A stretch of 64,000 nt of DNA from JAFGFY01 sp964520425 (lineage in GTDB: Bacteria > Desulfobacterota > DSM-4660 > Desulfatiglandales > HGW-15): NCBI GenBank assembly GCA_964520425.1, contig CAZFMX010000009.1:1-64000 (forward strand). The letters are read 5' to 3'. Below, in pieces: positions 45,501-53,855 of the stretch. The stretch's first letter is position 1. Each line of letters begins with the position of its first letter. Made by a program: the position numbers and the translations under genes. The notes beneath the pieces are model-generated. The model saw nothing but the letters and a program-made list of their open reading frames with translations, was not told the DNA's origin and searched no databases.

Positions 45501-45728
45501 GAACAGGATTTCGTGAGCCAGAAGAATGTCCTGGTTTTCAAAAGCGGCGCCTCCGTCGGCCCCATTGTCCATCATGAGGCTGCTTCCGAAATTGACACCC
45601 AGGCGGTAGAGACACCCGGCCAAGAGGGAAGCACCGCTTCGGTGCATTCCCAAAACTATGAGGCATTTCTGATTTTCTAGGGTTGTATCCTCATCCGTTG
45701 TTCGATCCATGGTGTTCATTCCTGTCAT
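42559..45728 (-). CDS. Sulfotransferase fused to a long repetitive coiled coil (interrupted by an assembly gap)
   Basis: Two frames, 45728-43967 and 43866-42559, are the two parts of one protein separated by 100 N; their frame difference means nothing because the gap length is arbitrary. The N-terminal 240 residues are a sulfotransferase domain (LIVLGMHRSGASLLA, IIRHPYEVACSL, LLTYDQLLADP). Residues 345-490 are the beta-rich domain shared with the 30811 protein. A coiled coil follows, built from 32-residue repeats (LEKAQEQAKDLEQQLSQKxE), then about three and a half 46-residue repeats, then two copies of a 75-residue unit with LxxAYxFxAxTWKxxxAxAA. The start may be ATG 45728 or, with AGGA nine bases upstream, ATG 45710. 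An intrinsic terminator follows. Confidence 0.82.
43130..43560 (-). repeat. Tandem 138-bp coding repeats (46 residues, about 3.5 copies)
   Basis: The unit reads RLKSEEDLSQQYFxALQD then ESLAQIDDLEKQI and LKQEALExIE. Equivalent positions recur 138 bases apart (for example near 43270 and 43408). The copies differ by several residues, so they are older than the 96-bp repeats. Confidence 0.85.
43620..44190 (-). repeat. Tandem 96-bp coding repeats (32 residues, at least six copies plus gap)
   Basis: Three units lie on each side of the N run. The 96-base period is seen from GCTTGCTCCTGGGCC near 43727 and 43823. Units are nearly identical, which explains why the assembler could not cross them. Confidence 0.88.
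43867..43966. other. Assembly gap (100 N)
   Basis: Exactly 100 undetermined bases. This is the usual placeholder for a scaffold join of unknown size. It falls inside the tandem 96-bp repeats, so the true repeat number is unknown. Confidence 0.99.
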
Positions 45729-45794
45729 GACTGTAATGGGATTGTGTAGACCCGACAGCTTTGAGTCTTATTAAAGAGTAGGTTTGTCAAAGAC

Positions 45795-45971
45795 TCATAA
45801 GGATTGTCTCTTCTCTTTGGTTTTTCTTACTTCTTTCATGAAATTCAAATAATTTTCTCCGGTATCTTCTCGCCATTTATACACCTCGCTTCCGGGCATA
45901 ACAAATTTCACCGGTATCTTTGCCTCTCTTGATTCTATGTCTCTTTTTGATGGTCCACATAAATAGAACAC
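45795..45971 (-). CDS. Short orphan frame, probably a gene fragment
   Basis: A 58-codon frame starting at GTG encodes CGPSKRDIESREAKIPVKF then VMPGSEVYKWREDTGEN and ends with a charged tail. The composition looks protein-like rather than random. It follows the SqdB-like gene stop (46000) by about 30 bases on the same strand. There is no Shine-Dalgarno before the GTG. I do not recognise the family. It could be the C-terminal relic of a gene that once followed the epimerase, or a small real gene. Confidence 0.35.
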   Translation of the reverse strand: MFYLCGPSKRDIESREAKIPVKFVMPGSEVYKWREDTGENYLNFMKEVRKTKEKRQSL

Positions 45972-45999
45972 ATAACAACAAGATTTGTTGGAATAAAAT

Positions 46000-47244
46000 T
46001 TAAGCTACACCTCTTATTCTATCCTGGGTGTCATTTGTGACGGCTTTGTCTGAGCCTTGGAAATCTACCAGGAGGTCAGATCTCCAAGTCGATGTGCAGA
46101 TAATTTTTGATAAGTCACAGCGGTTTTTATACTTTTTTGCGATATCGACTATTTCATCTAATAGACCGTTTTCCAGAGTTATTGGCGCCAAGCCGAGTTT
46201 GAGAAATTCGCTTCTGCAAAACCGAAGGTCATTCTCCGGATCTTCATTTCTTGGATTCGAATAATACCTGATCTCAGCTCCGGTTAGAGCTGAAACCTTT
46301 TCAGCGAGGACTTTGATATTATGGCATTCAGTCGTTTGATTGAATATCTTGACTTTTTCCCCTACATTCGGAGGATTTTCTATGGCCAAGCGAATACAGT
46401 TTGCAGTATCTCGTATATGAATAAAAGCCCTTGTTTGCCCTCCAGTTCCGTGTACGGTCAAAGGATGCCCCACCGCCGCCTGCATAAGGAAACGATTCAA
46501 GACAGTTCCGTAATCTCCATCATAATCAAATCTATTGATAAGACGTTTATCTCTCATCGTTTCGGGCGTATTGGTTCCCCAGACTATGCCTTGATGAAGG
46601 TCCGTAATCCTTAAGTCATCATTCTTATTATAAAAATAGAAAAATAGAGCATCCTGCGTTTTAGTAGTGTGGTAGACGCTACCTGGGCTTGCAGGATACA
46701 TTATTTCCATTTCCTTCTGCTCACCATTATCAGCATCCAGTTTTACTTTTAGGTATCCTTCTGGAATGTCCATGCCGGCCGTTCCATACCCGTATACACC
46801 AGTTGTTCCTAAATGTACCAAATGTATATCCAGTCCCGATTCAACAATTGCACACAGAATATTATGGGTCGCATTAAGGTTATTATTGACAGTATATCTT
46901 TTGTGAAAGGGCGATTTCATTGAATAAGGAGCAGCGCGCTGTTCTGCGAAATGGATTACGGCGGAGGGTCGAAACTCCTTGAGCAAACTGAGAAGGCGAT
47001 GATAGTGCTCTGCGACATCAATATATTCAAACCTCAGCATTTTCCCTGTCAGCTCTTTCCAGGCTTGTATTCGAGTTTGAATAGGACTTATAGGTGTTAG
47101 AGAGTCGCAACCTAGTTCTATGTCTGTTTTTCTTCTCACCAGGTTATCTACAATAGTTATATCATAGCCACTCTCTGAAAGTGCCAGGCTGGTAGGCCAG
47201 CCGCAAAAACCATCCCCTCCAAATACAATTATTCTCTTATTCAT
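46000..47244 (-). CDS. UDP-sulfoquinovose synthase-like epimerase (SqdB/SQD1 family)
   Basis: A 414-residue NAD-dependent enzyme. VFGGDGFCGWPTSLALSESG, VDNLVRRKTDIELGCDSLTP, HFAEQRAAPYSM, NRFDYDGDYGTVLNRF, QAAVGHPLTVHGTGGQTR and FNQTTE all follow the SqdB/SQD1 pattern. Catalytic residues are visible as GTTGVYG (Thr) and YHTTK (Tyr-x3-Lys). SqdB converts UDP-glucose plus sulfite to UDP-sulfoquinovose; an archaeal homologue feeds glycoprotein glycans. Substrate identity here is inferred, and the lineage is divergent (for example CGWP where SqdB usually has CGWA). GGAGAGG precedes the ATG. Confidence 0.82.
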   Translation of the reverse strand: MNKRIIVFGGDGFCGWPTSLALSESGYDITIVDNLVRRKTDIELGCDSLTPISPIQTRIQAWKELTGKMLRFEYIDVAEHYHRLLSLLKEFRPSAVIHFAEQRAAPYSMKSPFHKRYTVNNNLNATHNILCAIVESGLDIHLVHLGTTGVYGYGTAGMDIPEGYLKVKLDADNGEQKEMEIMYPASPGSVYHTTKTQDALFFYFYNKNDDLRITDLHQGIVWGTNTPETMRDKRLINRFDYDGDYGTVLNRFLMQAAVGHPLTVHGTGGQTRAFIHIRDTANCIRLAIENPPNVGEKVKIFNQTTECHNIKVLAEKVSALTGAEIRYYSNPRNEDPENDLRFCRSEFLKLGLAPITLENGLLDEIVDIAKKYKNRCDLSKIICTSTWRSDLLVDFQGSDKAVTNDTQDRIRGVA

Positions 47245-47326
47245 TTTCCTCTCCTTTCTATTTAAGCTTCCATGTAGATGATTACAGCGTGACTTCAGAT
47301 GGGCTCAGTCGTAGTTCCTCTTGACG

Positions 47327-48126
47327 TCACTGATATACAGCACCCTCGACTTTTCTTGATCTCCTGTGCTCCTTAACAAAGGACAAATATTCCCTTGTAA
47401 TGTCGTCAGTCGGACCATACCCGTATACTTCGCCTTTATGAAGCCAGATTACCTTATCGCTCATTTGTTTGATAATAGACATACTGTGGCTGACGATGAC
47501 AAGGGTTCTCTTGCTTTTCATTATTGATTTCAGTTTTCCCGCGCTTTTTTCTTGAAACTCTTCGTCCGCACCGCCCCGGCAAAGACCTCGTCGAGGAGCA
47601 AGATTTCCGGGTCGATAATTTCAACGCAATGGCTCGTAATGGAAAAGGCGATCCTTTGCTTCATGCCGGTTGAAAGCTGGTAGAGTTTTGAGTAAACGAA
47701 ATCCTCAAGGCCCGCGAACTCAATGATTTCATCAAATACCCTTTTTATAGTTTTGTGGTTAATTCCCAAAATGGCGCCCACGAGGAATACATTGTCCTTT
47801 ACCGTAAGCTTGCCTTTTAGGCCGTTGGAAAGGCTGGTAAGGAGTTGCATGCTGCCTTTTGTATATTTTTTCCCTTCATCAGCCTTATAGATTCCTGATA
47901 TCACCCTGAGGAGAGTGCTTTTCCCTGAGCCGTTTATTCCTATGATGCCAAGCCGATCACCACGCTCGAGTTCAAAAGAAATTTTTTTCAGGGGCCAAAA
48001 ACTTCTTTTTGACTCTATTCCGGAAAATGACGAAAGAAGAGCTGAAAGAACACTCTGATTATGCTTAGAGCCGATGCTCAATCTCTTTGAGACGTTTTCC
48101 AGTCGTATGACAGAGTCGTTACTCAT
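47327..48126 (-). pseudogene. Second polysaccharide exporter ATPase, frameshifted
   Basis: The N-terminal part (48126-47530) has Walker A GINGSGKS, signature LSTGMKQRIAFS and Walker B ILLLDEVFAGA, then runs out of frame to KKKAREN and stop. The expected continuation DEEFQEKSAGKLKS is present in another frame and leads into 47521-47327 (VIVSHSMSIIKQMSDKVIWL). Family alignment is restored by removing about five bases near 47565-47578 (the doubled GTGCG/GCGG stretch). No Wzt C-terminal domain follows, unlike the intact Wzt. Its ATG overlaps the permease stop by four bases. It is inactive unless the shift is a sequencing error or is bypassed. Confidence 0.85.
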
Positions 48127-48884
48127 ATCCGTTCCGCTAAATGGACCTTAAGCCTCCTGAACAAGATGTATCCGAGAAGAAGTACCACCACACTGAAAAT
48201 GGCTACATATAGGAATTTCACCATATCCGGCATCCGATGATAAACGACTATCTCTCTGGTGAATGTGATGAAATAATACAAGGGATTAAACGCATTAAAA
48301 TTAAAGGGGAGATTCAGAATGGGTTTATAGAAAATAGGCGTCGCAAACCAGAGCAACCTGGTCAGGACCGCCCAGAGATTGTCAATATCATTTACATAGA
48401 CCCCGGTGGATGCTAGGAAGAAGCAGGCCGCTAGAACAAAGGGGGCGAATATCACGAAGACGAATCCATAGAGAGCCAGATAGAGGAGAGGAAGACCGGT
48501 AAAATACAGGACTCCGGTGATGATGATCATTTCAAACGCGTGTATGAAGACGCCCAAGCCAAAAGAGGCTAGGACAAAGAGTTCGGGCCGGGTATTTAAT
48601 CCGGTTATAAGGTTGGAATTGGAATTTATGCAGTTGGCCGCTGCCTGAGTCGTCTTTCTAAAGAAGTTGAAAAGGATGAGTCCGACTATCAAATACGCCG
48701 GATAATGCTCAACCCCAGCACCAACTATGCCTCTTATGATGAGGAGAATGGCAAAGAGCACGAGGGGCTCCAACAGGTACCATAAGATTCCAAGGTAGTT
48801 GCCCTCAACCCGCAACTTGAATAGAGACCGTGCAATAATGACCGCCGATTCGATGAGTTGTCTGTTCACGTTTCTACCCGCCAA
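48123..48884 (-). CDS. Second polysaccharide ABC exporter, membrane subunit
   Basis: A 253-residue ABC-2 permease with five to six membrane segments. The N-terminal SLFKLRVEGNYLGILWYLLEP (shown in part as YLGILWYLLEP) and the later STGVYVNDIDNLW and FNPLYYFITFTRE match the KpsM/TagG/Wzm family. It is distinct from the 173-1012 permease. Its partner ATPase is frameshifted, so this exporter is probably dead or recently inactivated. The promoter at 49007-49035 faces it. Confidence 0.9.
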   Translation of the reverse strand: MAGRNVNRQLIESAVIIARSLFKLRVEGNYLGILWYLLEPLVLFAILLIIRGIVGAGVEHYPAYLIVGLILFNFFRKTTQAAANCINSNSNLITGLNTRPELFVLASFGLGVFIHAFEMIIITGVLYFTGLPLLYLALYGFVFVIFAPFVLAACFFLASTGVYVNDIDNLWAVLTRLLWFATPIFYKPILNLPFNFNAFNPLYYFITFTREIVVYHRMPDMVKFLYVAIFSVVVLLLGYILFRRLKVHLAERI

Positions 48885-49006
48885 GCATGACTCTTATCCA
48901 CAAAGGGTTTCACCGTAGACCAAAGAGAGAGGCTTTTGCTTTTCTGAAAACACTTCTCCTATTCACCGGATTAACCTGAACATAAACAGTACTTTTATGG
49001 AAGAAA

Positions 49007-49035
49007 AGCATAGGAAAATTGGCAAGATATGTCAA
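49007..49035 (-). promoter_or_regulatory. Sigma-70-type promoter of the second wzm gene
   Basis: On the minus strand TTGACA (49035-49030) and TATGCT (49012-49007) are 17 bases apart, with an exact consensus -35. Transcription would start about 115 bases upstream of the permease ATG. The whole stretch recurs at 25254-25297. Confidence 0.65.
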
Positions 49036-49109
49036 ATAAAAATTGAAACTCAAGAACAAAGTCAATGAAAAAATTGGTATTTGAAATGCATTATGAGCTC
49101 TATTTGTCA

Positions 49110-49138
49110 TTGACAGGGAAAGGCAAACTCTCTAGACT
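49110..49138 (+). promoter_or_regulatory. Sigma-70-type promoter of the GT2-sulfotransferase pair
   Basis: TTGACA (49110-49115) and TAGACT (49133-49138) are 17 bases apart and point to the GT2 gene at 49310. It is divergent from the promoter at 49007-49035, with about 75 bases between the two. Confidence 0.55.
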
Positions 49139-49309
49139 TCTCTCCTATACTCTTACCCTATCGTTGCATAAAAAACACATGACAAGGGAGCTCAAATTTT
49201 ACAACGCCAGGGTTAACTTGGCCTACCGGTATGATCTGTACCCTCAAACAAGCTCTCTTAAACATCGACAGACAAAGAAGCAAGGACCAAATCGAATCGG
49301 TTATCTAAT

Positions 49310-50737
49310 ATGAGATCCTCTGAAAAGCCACGTGTCAGCGTTATCATACCCACTTTCAACAATCTTCGCTATATTGATCAGACAGTGGCAAGTGTGATGG
49401 AGCAGACCTATGAATCATATGAGATCATTGTCATCGATGATGGGTCCACAGATGACACTGCTTCGTATTTTGCGGGACTTGACGGCCCGGTCTGTTACGT
49501 CTATCAAGAGAATGAAGGCGTATCCGCTGCCCGCAACCATGGTCTGCGACTTGCCAGAGGAAAATATGTCGTTTTTTTGGACGGGGATGATCTTCTGCTT
49601 CCGAACAAGATAGAAAAACAGGTCAATTTTCTCGACCGTCACCCAAAAGTGGACTGTGTTCACAGTGGCTGGCAGTTAATCGATCAGAATGGTGAGATGC
49701 TGAAGACGGTTGAACCGTGGCATGATGCCCCGAGACTTGATTTAAAGACATGGTTACTATGGAAGCCCGTGTTTCTGGGTGCTATGATGACGCGCCGTCA
49801 TTGTGTGGTCCAGGCTGGTGGGTTCGATATCACACTACGCCAGGCAGAAGATGTGGACCTGGTCTTTCGCATGGCCATGAATGGTTGTCTCTTTGCTTGG
49901 CTTTATTACCCAACGGTCCGCTATCGCCAGCATGGGGAGAGCGTGATGCGAAACGTAAAGGAGCAGGCGGAAAGCATCACCCGTGTTCTGGACAAATTTT
50001 TTTCCGGTCCGACACTGACTCGCAGAATTCGCCGACAGGAACCTCTGGTTCGTTACAGCACACTCGTTTGGGTCGTCTGGCATTTGTACCGAAACGGCCA
50101 TGTGGAAACAATCGTCACATATTTGCAGGAATCCTTGAAATACAGTGGATATTCTCCCGACATTACCGCTCTACATTGGCTTGGTAAGCTGGCCGGCTGG
50201 AGTTTTAACGAAGGTAAGGAGCTGGATCAACTCAGGGTACTATGGCCTCATTTTAAAGGGGCGCTTCAACTCGATGGGCATTATTGGCAAGAGATTGAGG
50301 ACGCACTCAATTGGTGGTTGGACGTATGGTGGTTGTATGTGAATCGCCAGTACATAAAGGGAAGAGAGGGGCTGGAAAAATACCGGACCTTGAGTTATCG
50401 ACAGCTGGTAAAGGTTGCCCAATCAAGCCTCGTTTTCACCCCTTTCCCGATTTCACTAGATATTATATCGAATCTTTGGCGCGATTTGAGAGACCTCAAA
50501 ATGATACCCGAGTCGGGCAAATATGACGTGACCAGTCTTTATCTCACACTTTTCGGGCAATCTATGCTTGCTCATCGCTGGTGGGAGGCACTCAAGGCAT
50601 TTGGCTTGGCATTGAGCAGAGGGTGTCATCCAAAAGCTATACCGGCATGGTATAGGTTCTTCCGGGCTGCGTTGGATTATCTCTTCAAGAATCCTCGTTA
50701 TAAGGACCATAGGGGCCTCGCAAGTTCACAGGATTGA
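49310..50737 (+). CDS. GT2 family glycosyltransferase
   Basis: A 475-residue protein. Residues 1-235 are a GT2 domain (VSVIIPTFNNLRYIDQTV, IVIDDGSTDDT, ENEGVSAARNHG, metal site LDGDD, later QAEDVDLVFR). The C-terminal 240 residues are helical, without membrane segments, and not recognised. The start codon has no strong Shine-Dalgarno. A sulfotransferase gene follows after 66 bases, so the two are probably an operon that adds and then sulfates a sugar. Confidence 0.87.
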   Translation: MRSSEKPRVSVIIPTFNNLRYIDQTVASVMEQTYESYEIIVIDDGSTDDTASYFAGLDGPVCYVYQENEGVSAARNHGLRLARGKYVVFLDGDDLLLPNKIEKQVNFLDRHPKVDCVHSGWQLIDQNGEMLKTVEPWHDAPRLDLKTWLLWKPVFLGAMMTRRHCVVQAGGFDITLRQAEDVDLVFRMAMNGCLFAWLYYPTVRYRQHGESVMRNVKEQAESITRVLDKFFSGPTLTRRIRRQEPLVRYSTLVWVVWHLYRNGHVETIVTYLQESLKYSGYSPDITALHWLGKLAGWSFNEGKELDQLRVLWPHFKGALQLDGHYWQEIEDALNWWLDVWWLYVNRQYIKGREGLEKYRTLSYRQLVKVAQSSLVFTPFPISLDIISNLWRDLRDLKMIPESGKYDVTSLYLTLFGQSMLAHRWWEALKAFGLALSRGCHPKAIPAWYRFFRAALDYLFKNPRYKDHRGLASSQD

Positions 50738-50803
50738 CTCTAAGGATGAATCAGTGAAAAAACCATTTGAATCGACTGACGTGAGAAGAGGAGATAACGA
50801 AAC

Positions 50804-51580
50804 ATGCTCTTAATTATCGGAGGGCATCCACGATCAGGGACAACCCTGCTGTACCATCTATGTGACAAGCATCCGGACATAGCCGTTACTCTGGAGTTTA
50901 AAAACTTTCAGTTTGTCGGGCAACCGTATCTTGAATATAGCCATAACATGCTTAGATACGGCCGGAGAAAGGAGGAAGCCTTCGATTCCTCCTACCAAGG
51001 GAATAAGTACAAGAAATTACACAATTTGGTGTTCGCAATCCGGTACTTACTCATACTTCGTAGATATTGCCGGAAAAGAATTTCCTTTGAAGCGATTGAG
51101 ATGGCCTTGAAACGGATGTATCCTAAGTCACTTATCATCGGGGATAAGTATCCCGACTATATCTTCATGATAGAGAAGTTTTTAAAGGCAGACCGTTTAT
51201 GCCGTGTAGTGATTTACCGTGACTGTCGGGATGTAACAAGCTCATTCCTCAGGCAAGCACGAACAGAGTGGAAGAACCTGCCATGGATCAATAAGGTCAA
51301 TACGGCCAAAAGAATAGCCAAAAAATGGGTACATGCAATAGAAGTAATGGAGCTTTATGCCGACAAGTTGCATATCATCCGATACGAAGACTTGGTCCAA
51401 CAGCCCAAGCGGACTATGGGACTCCTCGGCGAGTACTTGGGCATAGATCCGTTAGGTTTTAGAGTTGGGATGCCAAGAGCTGGTAGAATCAGCAAATACA
51501 AACAGGGCCTTACAGAGGAGGAATTGGCTGATGTCGTTGAGATTGCAGGTCCGACTATGGAGCGGCTGGGGTATTTATAG
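50804..51580 (+). CDS. Sulfotransferase family protein
   Basis: A 258-residue single-domain enzyme. GGHPRSGTTLL (6-16) is the PAPS 5'-phosphosulfate loop, VVIYRDCRDVTSSF the 3'-phosphate motif, and IIRYEDLVQQPKRTM the typical late segment of bacterial sulfotransferases. GAGGAG lies upstream of the ATG. It follows the GT2 gene on the same strand. A weak stem-loop with a U-rich tail at 51620-51644 may terminate the unit. Confidence 0.85.
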   Translation: MLLIIGGHPRSGTTLLYHLCDKHPDIAVTLEFKNFQFVGQPYLEYSHNMLRYGRRKEEAFDSSYQGNKYKKLHNLVFAIRYLLILRRYCRKRISFEAIEMALKRMYPKSLIIGDKYPDYIFMIEKFLKADRLCRVVIYRDCRDVTSSFLRQARTEWKNLPWINKVNTAKRIAKKWVHAIEVMELYADKLHIIRYEDLVQQPKRTMGLLGEYLGIDPLGFRVGMPRAGRISKYKQGLTEEELADVVEIAGPTMERLGYL

Positions 51581-51664
51581 TCTAACAAGCAAGGTTCTTC
51601 TCCCCTAACAGGCCATTCTGTGGTCGACTTACCACTCTTTTCTTGCACGTTACACCCATAGAAG

Positions 51665-51994
51665 CTAGTGACATGTCCCGGAAATACTTTCCATCATTTT
51701 AGCCGGGTCTATGACACGTTGGGGGTATGGGGGTCTCTTTTCAGTTTCACCACCATTTCTCCAGAGGTCGTGGAACGGCACCATAATTTTGCATATTATG
51801 AAGCAGCCCCACGAACCATGTACCCACAGCGACGGGCATTCCTTGTGCCTGTCCACCGAACGCTGTCCTCTTTGGGGGCGGTAACAGGCTTGGGCGTCTT
51901 TTGGGTGGTGGAACTGAAAAGAGACCCCCATGCCCCCTTTGAATCTGTGCAGCAGGTACTTATTATTCAAGTTAATTCTGAGACATGACACTAG
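51665..51994. mobile_element. 330-bp non-autonomous inverted-repeat element (MITE-like)
   Basis: The element is bounded by CTAG on both sides. The outer arms CTAGTGACATGTCCCGGAA (left) and CTAGTGTCATGTCTCAGAA (right, reverse complement) match imperfectly. Inside, a second inverted pair around GAAAAGAGACCCCCAT is nearly perfect (left copy reverse-complemented near 51703-51730, right copy 51914-51932). There is no transposase; the frames on both strands here are by-products of the palindrome. A further copy of one arm opens this window at 1-97. The family is uncertain; multiple end repeats resemble those of IS21-type elements. Confidence 0.7.
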
Positions 51995-52068
51995 ACCATT
52001 TTATCCTGTATTGAAATAGCGATAAACCCTTTTCAATCATAGATTTCGGTCGGTTCCTGCCCCTTCTC

Positions 52069-53853
52069 CTAACGAGCCAGGAGGAGGTTCAGATTGTCCA
52101 GCGCGTCCTGAAATCCATGTGATAGGGTAAGGGCCTTCCTGTAGGCTTTTATGGCATTCTCCCTATCCCCGTTCAGGGCATAACATGTCCCGATGTTATT
52201 AATGGAATGGATGTGAAAAGGATGGGCGAGACAGGCGCGCTTGAAATCTTCGAGTGCCTCCACCTTATTCCCCCGAGAGAAATGGGCCATGCCCCGATAC
52301 CAGGAGAGGGGAGTTGAGGTCGGGTCCAAGGGATAGACTCTCAGATCCGCGTAGTCAATCTCAGCGATTACCTGCTCCCATGCTCCAGCCCTGTAAGCGG
52401 ATATAGCCTTGCGGGCGTGCCCCTCAGCCTGAAGGCGCCCATACCCGACCATAATACAGACACCCAGACCGATCAACACCAGCGTGTTTGTCAAGAGAAA
52501 AATGGCAGGGTGAATTCGTTTTCGAATCGGAAACGTTTGATGATAAGTCACGAGGACGGAGCAGACCATGAACATCAGAAAGACGGTATGAGTGATCCTT
52601 TCACGCGGAAAACTGAAGAAAGCGATCACCATATACCCCCACAGTCCGAAGAGCATAAGAAGTGCCAGGATTCGATGATCCGTGTTGTCGGAATGAAATA
52701 CGACTCTCAGGCTATAGACCGTGGTTACTCCGAAAAAGGCCAGATAAAAGAAGAGCCCTAGACTCCCGGTCTCTGAAAGCACCCACAGATAGTCATTATG
52801 GGGGCGTTGGGGCAATATCTCCACTGTTCCCTCTGATGAAACTCGCTTTTCGATCTCACCGTATCTTGGCAACACGATTCGCCACTGGCCCGGTCCTACG
52901 CCCAGGAAGGGGCGATCCTTTGCCATGTCAAGGGTTTCTCTCCATAGCAGGGTCCTTTCGCTCAAAGAGAGGGGGGAGAAGAAGGGGATGGACGTCTTTT
53001 GCCCGGATGAGAGAAACGCCCAGGAAAGGAGGATCACCACGATCGGCACCCCGAATCCAAGACCCCGGGAAATTCCCTTGCGAGATGGCGTCTCAACCGT
53101 ATTCTGAAATATTTTCTTTTTATGTAGAAACGCCGCTATGAGAAGGGTAAAGACGGCGGAGACGACCATTCCCAGCCAGACAGCCCGGGCCCTTGTAATG
53201 ATCAGTGCCATGAATATCAGAAGTGCTGCCGTCCCACTCACAAAGCTCCAGGCCCCTGAAAGACGATGAATGCCGTACAGGGCAAAAGGGAAGGAGAGAA
53301 AAAGGGCTGAGGCCAGCAGGTTTTTATTAACCATCGTGGCATAGATGCCATTGTGGTAACCAGGAATCCCTGTGAAAGCGAGATCAATATGCTGGCCGAT
53401 CCCTATCAGGGCCAGGGAAGTCCCGGTAAGAATCATGGCCTGGGTCAATCTCAGTATCCCATTTTCTGAATGATACAGAAGCACGCACACCGTGTAACAG
53501 AAGGTCACTGCGAGGAAGCTTTTCAGACATTCAAACAGCCCCTCAACAGGGTTAATAGAGCGGGTGAGAGATACAAAGGATACCCCCAAGAAACAGACCA
53601 GCGGAATGAATAAGAAGCTGCGGATGATCCGTGTATCCATGGAGAGCGGCCTCAGAACGAGGCGTACGGAGAGAACAAGAATCAACAGGAAAGTCAGAGC
53701 TGAACAAAACAGGAACCGGGGAATAAGGGCCGGATCCATGGTGAAGGGAGAGACCAGAAAAGGGAGGATCAAAACCGCTCCCACGATTAGCAAAAGAAAG
53801 AGGCTCTCCTGAATACTATGGGATGTCTCGGAATCGTTCGAGGTCATGGTCAC
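52069..53853 (-). CDS. O-antigen ligase/polymerase-like membrane protein with C-terminal TPR
   Basis: A 594-residue protein. Residues 20-465 have about twelve membrane segments with the Wzy_C/RfaL signature region (RPHNDYLWVLSETGSLGLF) after FLGVGPGQWRIVLPRYG. Residues about 475-594 are tetratricopeptide repeats (WYRGMAHFSRGNKVEALEDF, NNIGTCYALNGDRENAIKAY). In related systems such proteins join glycan to lipid A core or to protein. The start is two bases after the STN-domain gene, so they form an operon. It is the obvious attachment step for the exported chain, though it could serve another glycan. Confidence 0.85.
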   Translation of the reverse strand: MTMTSNDSETSHSIQESLFLLLIVGAVLILPFLVSPFTMDPALIPRFLFCSALTFLLILVLSVRLVLRPLSMDTRIIRSFLFIPLVCFLGVSFVSLTRSINPVEGLFECLKSFLAVTFCYTVCVLLYHSENGILRLTQAMILTGTSLALIGIGQHIDLAFTGIPGYHNGIYATMVNKNLLASALFLSFPFALYGIHRLSGAWSFVSGTAALLIFMALIITRARAVWLGMVVSAVFTLLIAAFLHKKKIFQNTVETPSRKGISRGLGFGVPIVVILLSWAFLSSGQKTSIPFFSPLSLSERTLLWRETLDMAKDRPFLGVGPGQWRIVLPRYGEIEKRVSSEGTVEILPQRPHNDYLWVLSETGSLGLFFYLAFFGVTTVYSLRVVFHSDNTDHRILALLMLFGLWGYMVIAFFSFPRERITHTVFLMFMVCSVLVTYHQTFPIRKRIHPAIFLLTNTLVLIGLGVCIMVGYGRLQAEGHARKAISAYRAGAWEQVIAEIDYADLRVYPLDPTSTPLSWYRGMAHFSRGNKVEALEDFKRACLAHPFHIHSINNIGTCYALNGDRENAIKAYRKALTLSHGFQDALDNLNLLLAR

Positions 53854-53855
53854 AT

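Noticed and set aside
45763..45796. Seven-base stem GAGTCTT/AAGACTC as a terminator
   Set aside because: The 20-base loop is long, no U-run follows on either strand, and it overlaps the end of a possible coding fragment.
49065..49313. 82-codon frame before the GT2 gene
   Set aside because: It starts upstream of the likely promoter at 49110-49138, has no ribosome-binding site, and its first part matches non-coding sequence at 25494-25513.
51665..51991. Overlapping frames of over 100 codons on both strands
   Set aside because: They are a by-product of the nested inverted repeat, since both strands read nearly the same sequence.
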